Shown here: piece by piece, positions 7,675 through 15,149 of the stretch
Layout of the letters: each line of letters opens with the position of its first letter
Numbering within the stretch: position 1 is the first letter of the stretch
Origin: Sulfurovum sp.
Lineage (GTDB): Bacteria > Campylobacterota > Campylobacteria > Campylobacterales > Sulfurovaceae
Length of the DNA: 19,768 nt
Direction: 5' to 3'
Assembly (NCBI GenBank): GCA_022729615.1
Contig: DZAQ01000014.1
Coordinates: forward strand, 1 to 19,768
The notes under the pieces: generated by a model
The model's input: the letters and a program-made list of their open reading frames with translations, nothing else
What the model was told of the DNA's origin: nothing
Database searches by the model: none
Translations under genes and position numbers: made by a program

Positions 7675-9264
7675 ATGTCTAAAATTACTGTGGTAGTTTG
7701 TGACCATATTCACCAAACCGGACTAGATCTCTTGATCGCAGATCCGGATATAGAGATGATCAATGCCGCCGATGAGTCGAATGAGAAGCTCATTTCCGAA
7801 ATTATCCAAAAAGCTGATGTTGCGATCACGCGCAGTTCAACAGATGTGGATGAGCGATTTTTACAGAGTGCGACAAAGGTCAAGGCGATTGTACGCGCCG
7901 GAGTCGGTGTCGATAATGTTGATATAGACGGATGCAGCAAGCGCGGTATTGTCGTGATGAATGTACCTACGGCAAATACGATCGCGGCTGTGGAGCTGAC
8001 AATGGCACATATGCTCTCTTGTGTCAGAAAATTCCCTTACGCGCACAACAATCTTAAGCTCGACCGTGTCTGGAGAAGGCAAGACTGGTATGGTACCGAG
8101 CTCAAAGAGAAGCGGCTGGGAGTCATCGGATTTGGCAATATCGGTTCACGGGTTGCCATACGATCGAAAGCGTTTGAAATGGATGTTGTTGCTTACGACC
8201 CTTATATTGACCCGAGCAAAGTAACCAATCTCGATATGAAGCATACGGAGAATTTTGATGAGATCCTCTCTTGTGATATCATCACGATCCATACGCCAAA
8301 GAATAAAGAGACTGATGGAATGATAGGGGCAAAAGAGATTGCCAAAATGAAGGATGGGGTTGTATTGATCAACTGCGCAAGGGGGGGACTCTATGATGAG
8401 AAGGCTCTCCTCGAAGGTCTGCAAAGCGGCAAAATAGCTATGGCGGGGATCGATGTATTCGATAAGGAGCCCGCAACCTCTCATCCGTTTTTGGATCTGG
8501 ACAATGTGACGGTGACGCCGCATCTTGGAGCAAACACCAAGGAGTCTCAGAAAAATATCGCTATTCAGGCTGCGCAGCAGGCGATTGACGCCGCTAAGGG
8601 TATATCCTATCCAAATGCGCTCAATCTCTCATTCAAAGAAAATGAGCTGCCGGAATTTGTAAAACCGTTTTTGGAACTGATCCAAAAAATGGGTCACTTG
8701 AGCGCGCAGATCATGAAAAGCGCGGTCAAGTCCATAAAGGTAACCGCACAAGGGAATATCGGCGATTATACAGCCTCATTGGCCACCTTTGCTACGGTTG
8801 GAGTGTTGATCGAGTCCATCGGAGATCAGGTCAATTATGTCAATGCGGAGTTTGTCGCTCAGGAGCGCGGGATAGATATCGCTACCGAAAGAGAACGAAA
8901 TGCAAGCGGATTTCTCAATAAAATTGAACTCAAATTGACAACACAAAAAGGGAGCGTTACGATCGCCGGAACCGTGTTTGATGAAAATGTTCAGAGAATA
9001 GTTGAGATCGATGAGTATGATCTGGATGTTGAACCAAAAGGCAATATGATATTTTTCCGAAATACCGATACCCCCGGTGTCATCGGTGATGTCGGAAGAA
9101 TTATAGCGCAAAACAGTCTCAATATTTCCGATTTTCGTCTGGGGCGCGCAAAAACCGGACTCGCGTTGGCGGTAGTTCGAGTGGATGGCAAAGTCAACAG
9201 AGAGCTGCTTGATGAGTTGTCTGCACTCAAAGCATGCATCAGCGTAAGTCACGCTACACTCTAA
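7675..9264 (+). CDS. serA: D-3-phosphoglycerate dehydrogenase, long form with ASB and ACT domains
   Basis: First step of serine synthesis: NAD-dependent oxidation of 3-phosphoglycerate to 3-phosphohydroxypyruvate. Its 529 residues match the long type of the enzyme. The split catalytic domain surrounds a Rossmann NAD-binding domain (GFGNIGS, 152-158); catalytic residues are R236 (NCARGG), E265 (DKEPA) and H283 (TPHLGANT). Residues about 320-450 form the intervening allosteric substrate-binding domain, and 457-529 an ACT domain (FRNTDTPGVIGDVGRIIAQNS portion), the usual serine feedback site. The gene lies 11 bases after rpsA, with AAGGGCG before its ATG, and is probably co-transcribed with it. 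Serine is the precursor used downstream by the CysK enzyme, which lies in this window but in another cluster. Confidence 0.96.
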   Translation: MSKITVVVCDHIHQTGLDLLIADPDIEMINAADESNEKLISEIIQKADVAITRSSTDVDERFLQSATKVKAIVRAGVGVDNVDIDGCSKRGIVVMNVPTANTIAAVELTMAHMLSCVRKFPYAHNNLKLDRVWRRQDWYGTELKEKRLGVIGFGNIGSRVAIRSKAFEMDVVAYDPYIDPSKVTNLDMKHTENFDEILSCDIITIHTPKNKETDGMIGAKEIAKMKDGVVLINCARGGLYDEKALLEGLQSGKIAMAGIDVFDKEPATSHPFLDLDNVTVTPHLGANTKESQKNIAIQAAQQAIDAAKGISYPNALNLSFKENELPEFVKPFLELIQKMGHLSAQIMKSAVKSIKVTAQGNIGDYTASLATFATVGVLIESIGDQVNYVNAEFVAQERGIDIATERERNASGFLNKIELKLTTQKGSVTIAGTVFDENVQRIVEIDEYDLDVEPKGNMIFFRNTDTPGVIGDVGRIIAQNSLNISDFRLGRAKTGLALAVVRVDGKVNRELLDELSALKACISVSHATL

Positions 9265-9269
9265 AAATT

Positions 9270-9311
9270 CAGGAGGGAGTGAGGCCATCTGTAAGCCTTG
9301 TAGCCCTTCTG
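9270..9311 (+). terminator. Stem-loop after serA, possible terminator or transcript-end structure
   Basis: CAGGAGGG (9270-9277) can pair with CCCTTCTG (9304-9311) over eight pairs including one G-U. Inside the loop AGGC (9282-9285) can pair with GCCT (9295-9298). The structure begins six bases after the serA stop. No run of T follows it, so it is not a textbook intrinsic terminator; it may stabilise the 3' end or act with a factor. Pairing was worked out by eye, without energy calculation. Confidence 0.4.
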
Positions 9312-9348
9312 CCCTGAGCCATTAATCATTATTTAAACTAATCTTCAA

Positions 9349-9354
9349 TATAAT
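9349..9354 (+). promoter_or_regulatory. -10 box of the efflux operon promoter
   Basis: TATAAT in the AT-rich 155-base gap after serA, with a predicted transcript start near 9361 and a leader of about 60 bases before the TolC-like gene. It is the best promoter candidate for the four-gene efflux operon. No -35 box is evident. A perfect palindrome lies just downstream of the predicted start. Confidence 0.6.
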
Positions 9355-9375
9355 CCAACCATTTTACTAAATAAA

Positions 9376-9389
9376 TTATTGATCAATAA
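9376..9389. promoter_or_regulatory. Perfect 14-base palindrome, candidate operator of the efflux operon
   Basis: TTATTGATCAATAA is identical to its reverse complement across all 14 bases. It sits about 15-28 bases downstream of the predicted transcript start and about 14 bases before the Shine-Dalgarno (AAAGGAG, 9403-9409) of the TolC-like gene. A dimeric repressor binding there would block transcription, and efflux operons are often controlled this way. No regulator gene is adjacent in this window. AT-rich palindromes can arise by chance, so the role is inferred. Confidence 0.4.
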
Positions 9390-9419
9390 AGTCTAGTACG
9401 CCAAAGGAGTAGTGATACA

Positions 9420-10862
9420 ATGATATGGAAAAGATTACTGTCAGCGGGAGTGGCAACTTTTTTTGCCGGAACCCCTCTTTTGGCCGGTATAGATAATCTC
9501 TCGCTTTCGCAAGCGATCAAAATGGCGAAACATGATAATCTCGAGATCAAAATTTCACAATTTGAAGAGCAGATGAAGTCATTTGAGATCCAAGCGGTTG
9601 AGGGAATGCACTACGGCAAACTTGATTTGACACTCAATGCTCTGCGCTCGAACAGTGCACTGAATGTTTTCGGTTTCAAACTGGAGAGTCGTGAAGCCAA
9701 CTTCGGCGATTTTGGTTTTTCGGATTTTCTAGGAGGAATTGGAGGCGCTATGGAGGCTTCCGGCGGTGATTTTGCTGCATTTTCTCAAATGATGTCCAAT
9801 CCTATGGCACAGGGGCAGATGCTCTCTATCGAGCCGACAGATCTCAATTATCCGGATGCAAGAAATCTCTTTCAGGAAAAAATTACTTACAAGATACCGA
9901 TCTACACAGGCGGCAAATTGACCGAGTATGGCAATATCACCCACGCACTCTACAGAATGAGCAAAATGGACACGAGTAAAGTCGTCAATGCCAAGATTTT
10001 TCAAGTTCAAAAAGCATTTTACGATATATCGCTCGTTGACAACTATATTGAGAATTTGCAAAAAATTATTGGCAATATAGATACGCTTGAAGATGTTGTT
10101 GTATCGATGAAAAAAGAGGGATATGCGCAAGAGATAGATATTTTGCAGGTGCAATCAAGAAAGTCTGAAGCGGACAACCTCTACACTCAAGCGAAACTGA
10201 ACCGTGATCTTGCGTACCAGTTCCTCTCGTTTTTGCTCAACAAAGATGTCTCCTCTATAGTAAGAGTCAAAGAGATGGCGATAATGCCAAAAGTGCAGCT
10301 GAGTGATATCTATAGAGATAACATTGATATACAAAAGGCGCAGCTTGGACTCCAGATCAGTCAAATGGCAGTGAATGCAGAAAAGGCAAATTTTCTTCCA
10401 ACCGTAGGCGGTTTTGGAGAATATGGAAGCTCTGATGATGCGTTTCTCAATGAATTTCAAGAAAAAGATGCCTATACGGTAGGAGTGCAGGTCAATTTCA
10501 ATCTCTTTAACGGCGGTATCGACAGGGCAAATCTGGAGAAAGCAAGAGTCAAAAATCTACAAGTGCAAGAGCAGGTGAGTTTAGCCAAAAAAGGGATCGC
10601 CTTGAAGGTGAAGCAGCTCCAAACGGAGATTTTGAGTCTTGATGCTGAAGTCACAAGCTACCAAACCCAGTTTGCTTATGCCCAAAAAGTTTATGAAAAC
10701 TACCATCAGCGATACAAAGAGGGGATTGTCTCGATCTCCGATCTGCTGATCAAACAATCTACTGAACTTGAAGTGCTTTTGCAGCTGCAAACAGTAAAAA
10801 ACAAGAGAAACACAAAAGTCTTTGAGCTTAATAGCATATTGAATCCGGGAGAATATATATGA
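9420..10862 (+). CDS. TolC-family outer membrane efflux protein
   Basis: Outer membrane channel of a tripartite efflux pump; a trimer that spans the periplasm. The 480-residue protein begins with a signal peptide (MIWKRLLSAG, hydrophobic stretch, cleavage likely after LLA at 22). Two similar halves of long periplasmic helices with outer membrane strands are visible: TYKIPIYTGGKL (near 156-167) and VQVNFNLFNGGIDRANLEKA (near 358-377) are the matching strand-to-helix blocks of the OEP repeats. Residues about 94-143 form a glycine-, phenylalanine- and methionine-rich segment that should be the extracellular loop of the first repeat. The ATG at 9420 is preceded by AAAGGAG at a slightly long distance (10 bases). 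The stop overlaps the adaptor start by ATGA. Substrate unknown; the whole operon points to drugs, detergents or metals. Confidence 0.93.
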   Translation: MIWKRLLSAGVATFFAGTPLLAGIDNLSLSQAIKMAKHDNLEIKISQFEEQMKSFEIQAVEGMHYGKLDLTLNALRSNSALNVFGFKLESREANFGDFGFSDFLGGIGGAMEASGGDFAAFSQMMSNPMAQGQMLSIEPTDLNYPDARNLFQEKITYKIPIYTGGKLTEYGNITHALYRMSKMDTSKVVNAKIFQVQKAFYDISLVDNYIENLQKIIGNIDTLEDVVVSMKKEGYAQEIDILQVQSRKSEADNLYTQAKLNRDLAYQFLSFLLNKDVSSIVRVKEMAIMPKVQLSDIYRDNIDIQKAQLGLQISQMAVNAEKANFLPTVGGFGEYGSSDDAFLNEFQEKDAYTVGVQVNFNLFNGGIDRANLEKARVKNLQVQEQVSLAKKGIALKVKQLQTEILSLDAEVTSYQTQFAYAQKVYENYHQRYKEGIVSISDLLIKQSTELEVLLQLQTVKNKRNTKVFELNSILNPGEYI

Positions 10863-11665
10863 AGAGAATGTTAATCAAAAAAGCGATTTTGCTTTCAATT
10901 TTAGCTACAGCAGCAGATGCGGTAGATTTGGAGCTCAGCGGCAGCATAGTCTCAGACAATCAAAAAATGATGACAAGCCGTTATATGGGCTATGTTAAAA
11001 GTATGGCGGTTGCCGAAGGCGATATCGTCAAAGAGGGTCAGCTGCTCTACGAGATAGACTCCAAAGAGATCGAAGCGGCTGAGCGGCAGGTCGATCTGGC
11101 GGTTTCTCAAGCAAGATTGGCGCTGCAAATGAATCGCAGCCAGTATGACAATGTGGTAACCAATTTGGCAAGACACCAAAGGCTTTTTGAGAAGAAGATG
11201 GTCTCCAAATATGAACTAGAGCAGCTCCAGCTTGGCGCTAAGAATATGCAAGATATGGTTGATATAGCTCAAAAGCAAGTCAAGCAGGCGCTAGCAAAGA
11301 GGGATGAGGTACTCAACCAATATCAATATCTCAAGATTGTTGCGCCCAATGACGGTGTGATAGTCGAGAAGAGGCTCAATGAGGGGGAGATGGCAATTCC
11401 AGGAATGCCTGCGCTTGTGCTGACCGATCTAAGCAGACTCAAGGTGGTTGCAGAGATCAGCGAAACCGATCTCAAGATCATCAGTATCGGCAAAGAGGTA
11501 GCAGTCTCAATCCCTTCAATCGGACTTGATACAACAGGAAAAATAGCCTCTATTATCCCAAGCTCCAATCCGATGACGCATAAGTTCAAGATCAAGATCT
11601 CTATTGACGGCAAGAGTGAGACGGTCTATCCGGGTATGTATGTCAAGATTCTTATCCGCTCTTAA
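10859..11665 (+). CDS. RND efflux periplasmic adaptor (membrane fusion protein), short form
   Basis: Links the inner membrane RND pump to the TolC-like channel. It starts with a signal peptide (MKRMLIKKAILLSILATAADA, cleavage likely after residue 21) with no lipobox cysteine, so it is probably soluble in the periplasm. Residues about 37-70 are the first half of the lipoyl-like domain (VAEGDIVKEGQLLYEIDS), about 77-160 a coiled-coil hairpin, and about 161-190 the second lipoyl half (IVAPNDGVIVEKRLNEGEM), followed by a beta-barrel to the end (YPGMYVKILIRS). At 268 residues it is clearly shorter than the usual 350-400: the C-terminal membrane-proximal domain appears to be missing, although the stop is natural and the end is a normal barrel end. 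It is coupled to the TolC-like gene by ATGA and lies five bases before the pump gene. Confidence 0.92.
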   Translation: MKRMLIKKAILLSILATAADAVDLELSGSIVSDNQKMMTSRYMGYVKSMAVAEGDIVKEGQLLYEIDSKEIEAAERQVDLAVSQARLALQMNRSQYDNVVTNLARHQRLFEKKMVSKYELEQLQLGAKNMQDMVDIAQKQVKQALAKRDEVLNQYQYLKIVAPNDGVIVEKRLNEGEMAIPGMPALVLTDLSRLKVVAEISETDLKIISIGKEVAVSIPSIGLDTTGKIASIIPSSNPMTHKFKIKISIDGKSETVYPGMYVKILIRS

Positions 11666-11670
11666 ATGGA

Positions 11671-13317
11671 ATGAGTATGAAGAGTATGAATGAGTATCAA
11701 ATAAAGGATTATGCCGGAAAGCTTGCAAAAGGCTTTTTGCGTAATCCGTTGACGGCTGTGCTGGGTGCATTTTTGCTCATAGTGGGCTATTTGGCGCTTG
11801 AAATTATGCCAAGAGAAGAAGATCCGCAAATAGCGATCAGCGGCGGTGCCATTATAGTGCCGATGCCGGGTGCCTCGCCGAGCGAGATCGAAAACATTGT
11901 TATTGATCCCCTCGAGAGAAAACTCAGAGAGATCAAGGGGATTGAGCATATTTACGGTATGGCGATGGATAATGTCGCGATCGTCAATGTCATGTACTAT
12001 ATCGGTGAAAATAGAGAAGATTCCAACCTCAAGCTCTACGACAAGGTGATGCAGAATGTGGATGTGATGCCCAAAGGGGTGATGCAGCCCATAGTCAAAC
12101 CCTTCGACATCGACATCGATATACCTATCATGACCATCGCGTTTTACCCGAAGGGAGAATCCAATATCACAGAGGTCGAACTCCTTACAAAAGTGCAACG
12201 GCTCCAGCATAAGATCAACGGTATAGAGAGTGTCGCCAAAACGACCATCAGGGGGTCGCACAAGGCGCAATATAATATTGAAGTTGATCTGGGAAAACTC
12301 TCTGCTTACAATCTATCGCTTGGACAGATCATGAAGGCAGTTCAGTCGGTAGCGGTGGATGTGCCTGATGTCAAAGGAAGAACAGGGTCCAATCAACTCG
12401 TGATATTTGGTGTTGAAAATGCGATAGAGAGTGTGGGAGATGTCGGAAATCTCATCGTGGCACAATACATGGATTCACCGGTTTATCTCAAGGATGTTGC
12501 GAAAGTTACCGAGGGGATCGATATTCAAAATTTCCAAGATGCCTTCGTGAGTCAGAGGGAAGAGGGTGATGCAGCCAAGATGGGGGCATCCGTGAAGCAG
12601 ATTACGATGAGTATCGCGAAACTTGCGGGTACAAATGCTGTTTTTGTCGCAGAGGATGTGCTTGAGGTACTCAAAGAGAATGATGCGCAGCTCACAGAGG
12701 CAGGGATCGGATATTTGGTCACAAGAAATTATGGGGAGCGTGCCAACGAAGCAGTCAATGAGCTTATGAGCCACCTTGTTATTACGATCATCATCATCGC
12801 AGTTATGCTCGTGTTTGCTCTAGGATGGAAAGAGTCTTTGATAGTTACCTTTACGGTTCCTGCGATACTGGCGATCACGCTCTTTATCGCCTACCTCTCG
12901 GGGCAGACTATCAACAGAATCACGCTCTTTGCATTCTTGCTCTCGCTTGGACTGCTTGTGGACGCGGCAATTATAGTGATCGAAAATATACATAGGCACC
13001 TGCATTCGCATGGCGTGGATGATCGAACAATGGATGAGCTGCTTATTGAGGCAACTGATGAGATCGGGGCGCCAACCAATATCGCGACACTGGCAATTAT
13101 CTTGACAATGGTGCCTATGGCATTTGTCGGCGGCATGATGGGGTCGTTTATGAAGCCGATTCCCTACAATGTCCCGGTGGCATTGCTTGCATCTTTGGTG
13201 ATCGCATATATATTTACACCCTATTTGAGCCGCAAATTGCTGAAGAAGCCGGAGCATCACCATGGTCATAGTGCAGACGGTGCAGATGATATCGCAAAAG
13301 AGGGGGAGCAAAAATGA
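11671..13317 (+). CDS. RND efflux pump permease, N-terminal half (TM1-TM6)
   Basis: First half of a proton-driven inner membrane RND transporter. Its 548 residues contain TM1 (about 26-45), the first periplasmic porter/docking segment, and TM2-TM6 (about 367-384, 389-408, 418-440, 466-488, 497-519). TM4 reads GLLVDAAIIVIEN: the first of the two aspartates known from AcrB is kept (D431) and the second is alanine (A432); E438 is also present. After TM6 comes a cytoplasmic tail with a histidine cluster (HHHGH, 529-533) and many acidic residues. A whole RND pump is normally one chain of about 1000-1100 residues; here the protein stops in the TM6-TM7 loop and the next gene supplies the rest. Start codons at 11671, 11677 and 11686 are all possible; none has a strong Shine-Dalgarno, though GGA is well placed for 11677. 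Substrate not identifiable. Confidence 0.93.
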   Translation: MSMKSMNEYQIKDYAGKLAKGFLRNPLTAVLGAFLLIVGYLALEIMPREEDPQIAISGGAIIVPMPGASPSEIENIVIDPLERKLREIKGIEHIYGMAMDNVAIVNVMYYIGENREDSNLKLYDKVMQNVDVMPKGVMQPIVKPFDIDIDIPIMTIAFYPKGESNITEVELLTKVQRLQHKINGIESVAKTTIRGSHKAQYNIEVDLGKLSAYNLSLGQIMKAVQSVAVDVPDVKGRTGSNQLVIFGVENAIESVGDVGNLIVAQYMDSPVYLKDVAKVTEGIDIQNFQDAFVSQREEGDAAKMGASVKQITMSIAKLAGTNAVFVAEDVLEVLKENDAQLTEAGIGYLVTRNYGERANEAVNELMSHLVITIIIIAVMLVFALGWKESLIVTFTVPAILAITLFIAYLSGQTINRITLFAFLLSLGLLVDAAIIVIENIHRHLHSHGVDDRTMDELLIEATDEIGAPTNIATLAIILTMVPMAFVGGMMGSFMKPIPYNVPVALLASLVIAYIFTPYLSRKLLKKPEHHHGHSADGADDIAKEGEQK

Positions 13318-15038
13318 AAAAATTTGAAAATTTTGTTCATCTGATCCTTGAACAGCCATCGAAGAAAAAGTTGGTAATCATTTTGACCGCATTGGCATTT
13401 TTCGGCTCATTGATGATGTTCCCGACTCAGCTTGTCCTCGCCAAAATGCTGCCGGGCAAGAGTGACAATACATTCTCCGTCTATATCGATACACCTTCAG
13501 GCAGCTCTGTGCAGCAGACAGACAAGGTAAGTCAATGTGTGATCGGAATGCTCCAGCAAGAAAAAGAGGTCAAAAATCTTGAGCTCTTTTTGGGTCAGGG
13601 GATTCCTCTTGACTATGCCGGACTTGTCAAGGGCGCCGGGATGAAGCAGAGTGAAAATGTCGCGGAGATCTCAGTCAATCTCACCGACAAACACCATCGT
13701 GACGAGCCGTCGTTTTTGATGGTGCAGCGCTTGCGGCCGATCGTGAAAGAGCGTTGTGAGCAGATAGTTGCCGGAAGTGCCATCAAATTTATCGAACAGC
13801 CTGCCGGTCCTCCAACAATGGCTTCTATTGTTTTGGAAGTTCATGGTGATGATTTGGATGAAGTGAGAAAGATCTCGCTCAAGGCAGCAAATATTTTGGC
13901 GAAAACCGATGGTCTAGTGGATGTCGATATCATGGCGGATGAAATCTACAAAAAATATGAGTTGGTGCCGGACAAAGAGAAGATCGCACGAAGCGGAATG
14001 AGTGTAGATCAAGTCAATAATATCATCTATTTGGCATTTGAGGGGATGGTAATCGCCCATAAAAACTCCAAAGATGCTATCAATCAAATCCCGATATTTT
14101 TGATCCTTGATGCCAAAACCAAGGAGTTGGAGAGCAATAAGTTTGAAGTGCTCAGAAGCAAGCTCGCCTCTTTGAATCTCATGAATGAAAAGGGAATGAT
14201 GGTGCCTATGAGCGAAGTGGTGACTATCAGGGAGGCAGATTCAAAACCGATGATCATGCACAAAGATTTGAGCCGTATGGTCAATGTCATCGCAGAAACG
14301 GATATGGTCTCTCAGCTCTACCCGCTTTTGGATGCAAGGACAAAAATAACCGAAGAGTTTGCCGGCGAGTACAGTGTCACCAAAGAGCCGGGCATGAACA
14401 CCTATATGTTCGATTTGCACTTGCAGAATCTCAAAACAGGCAAAAAGTATCTGCTGCGATGGGATGGAGAGATGAAGGTGAGCCTTGATACTTTCCGAGA
14501 TCTCGGAGGGGCATTTATCGCCGCACTCATATTGATTTTCCTCCTATTGGTTGTCTATTATAAGAGTTTTGCACTCAGCGGTATTATTCTTTTGGGTTCA
14601 TTTCTCTCCTTGATAGGAGTCATTTTAGGGCACTGGGTGGCAAACCTCTTCACGGATGAGACATTCTTTTTGACCGCAACCTCATTGATCGGCTTTATCG
14701 CCCTGATGGGGATAAGCTCAAGAAACTCACTGCTCTTGATAGATTTTGCCAAGTCGTTGATGGTGGAGCATGGGTTAGAAAAACGAAGAGCTATTGCTAT
14801 CGCAGCCGCTACAAGAGCCAAGCCTATCTTGCTGACGGCAGTGGCGATCATCCTAGGTTCTGCACTCTTGGCGAGCGATCCGATATTTGGCGGTTTGGGG
14901 GTCGCATTGATCTCTGGTACGGTTGCTGCTGTATTCGTTTCGCTTCTTTTTATCCCTGTTTTGATGGATAATGCAAAAGCGATGGATTTCGAACCTGTTG
15001 CAGACCCGGAGCATGAGAATATTTCGATAACAAGATAG
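13314..15038 (+). CDS. RND efflux pump permease, C-terminal half (TM7-TM12)
   Basis: Second half of the same RND transporter, 574 residues: TM7 (about 19-38), second periplasmic porter/docking segment (including IEQPAGPPTMASIVLEVHGDD, from about 160), and TM8-TM12 (about 397-416, 421-442, 452-480, 500-520, 524-552). TM10 reads MGISSRNSLLLIDFA; the AcrB lysine that bridges the TM4 aspartates aligns with R470. The start codon overlaps the stop of the first half (ATGA) and has a strong AGGGGGAG six bases upstream, so translation by coupled re-initiation is likely. The N-terminus (MKKFENFVHLILEQP) looks like the amphipathic cytoplasmic helix that precedes TM7 in full-length pumps, so the two halves align as one chain of about 1120 residues. 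Either a genuine two-gene pump or a split by one frame change. Last gene of the efflux operon. Confidence 0.93.
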   Translation: MKKFENFVHLILEQPSKKKLVIILTALAFFGSLMMFPTQLVLAKMLPGKSDNTFSVYIDTPSGSSVQQTDKVSQCVIGMLQQEKEVKNLELFLGQGIPLDYAGLVKGAGMKQSENVAEISVNLTDKHHRDEPSFLMVQRLRPIVKERCEQIVAGSAIKFIEQPAGPPTMASIVLEVHGDDLDEVRKISLKAANILAKTDGLVDVDIMADEIYKKYELVPDKEKIARSGMSVDQVNNIIYLAFEGMVIAHKNSKDAINQIPIFLILDAKTKELESNKFEVLRSKLASLNLMNEKGMMVPMSEVVTIREADSKPMIMHKDLSRMVNVIAETDMVSQLYPLLDARTKITEEFAGEYSVTKEPGMNTYMFDLHLQNLKTGKKYLLRWDGEMKVSLDTFRDLGGAFIAALILIFLLLVVYYKSFALSGIILLGSFLSLIGVILGHWVANLFTDETFFLTATSLIGFIALMGISSRNSLLLIDFAKSLMVEHGLEKRRAIAIAAATRAKPILLTAVAIILGSALLASDPIFGGLGVALISGTVAAVFVSLLFIPVLMDNAKAMDFEPVADPEHENISITR

Positions 15039-15064
15039 TCGGCAAAGCGGCGATTCAAATCTAT

Positions 15065-15078
15065 TCGCCTTCGGGTGA
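15065..15078 (+). terminator. Small UUCG hairpin after the efflux operon, weak terminator candidate
   Basis: TCGCC (15065-15069, written 5' to 3') pairs with GGTGA (15074-15078), including one G-U, closed by a UUCG tetraloop, a very stable loop type. It lies 27 bases after the pump stop. No T-run follows and the stem is short, so a terminating role is uncertain. Confidence 0.3.
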
Positions 15079-15116
15079 TAGGATATGATGGTTCAACACC
15101 TTAATCAACGATTTGC

Positions 15117-15122
15117 TATAAT
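15117..15122 (+). promoter_or_regulatory. Extended -10 promoter of efp
   Basis: TGCTATAAT: a perfect TATAAT with upstream TGn, 27 bases before the efp ATG. Predicted transcript start near 15129, giving a leader of about 20 bases that contains the Shine-Dalgarno GAGGAG (15139-15144). Confidence 0.7.
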
Positions 15123-15149
15123 CACACAAATTTAAAATGAGGAGCTTTT

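Noticed and set aside
11662..12270. Minus-strand frame of 202 codons opposite the pump gene
   Set aside because: Rich in His/Asp/Ile because it is the complement of membrane-protein coding sequence; no ribosome site or recognisable family.
9420..15038. Efflux operon as a horizontally acquired island
   Set aside because: No integrase, transposase, tRNA, direct repeats or obvious change in base composition or codon use at its borders.
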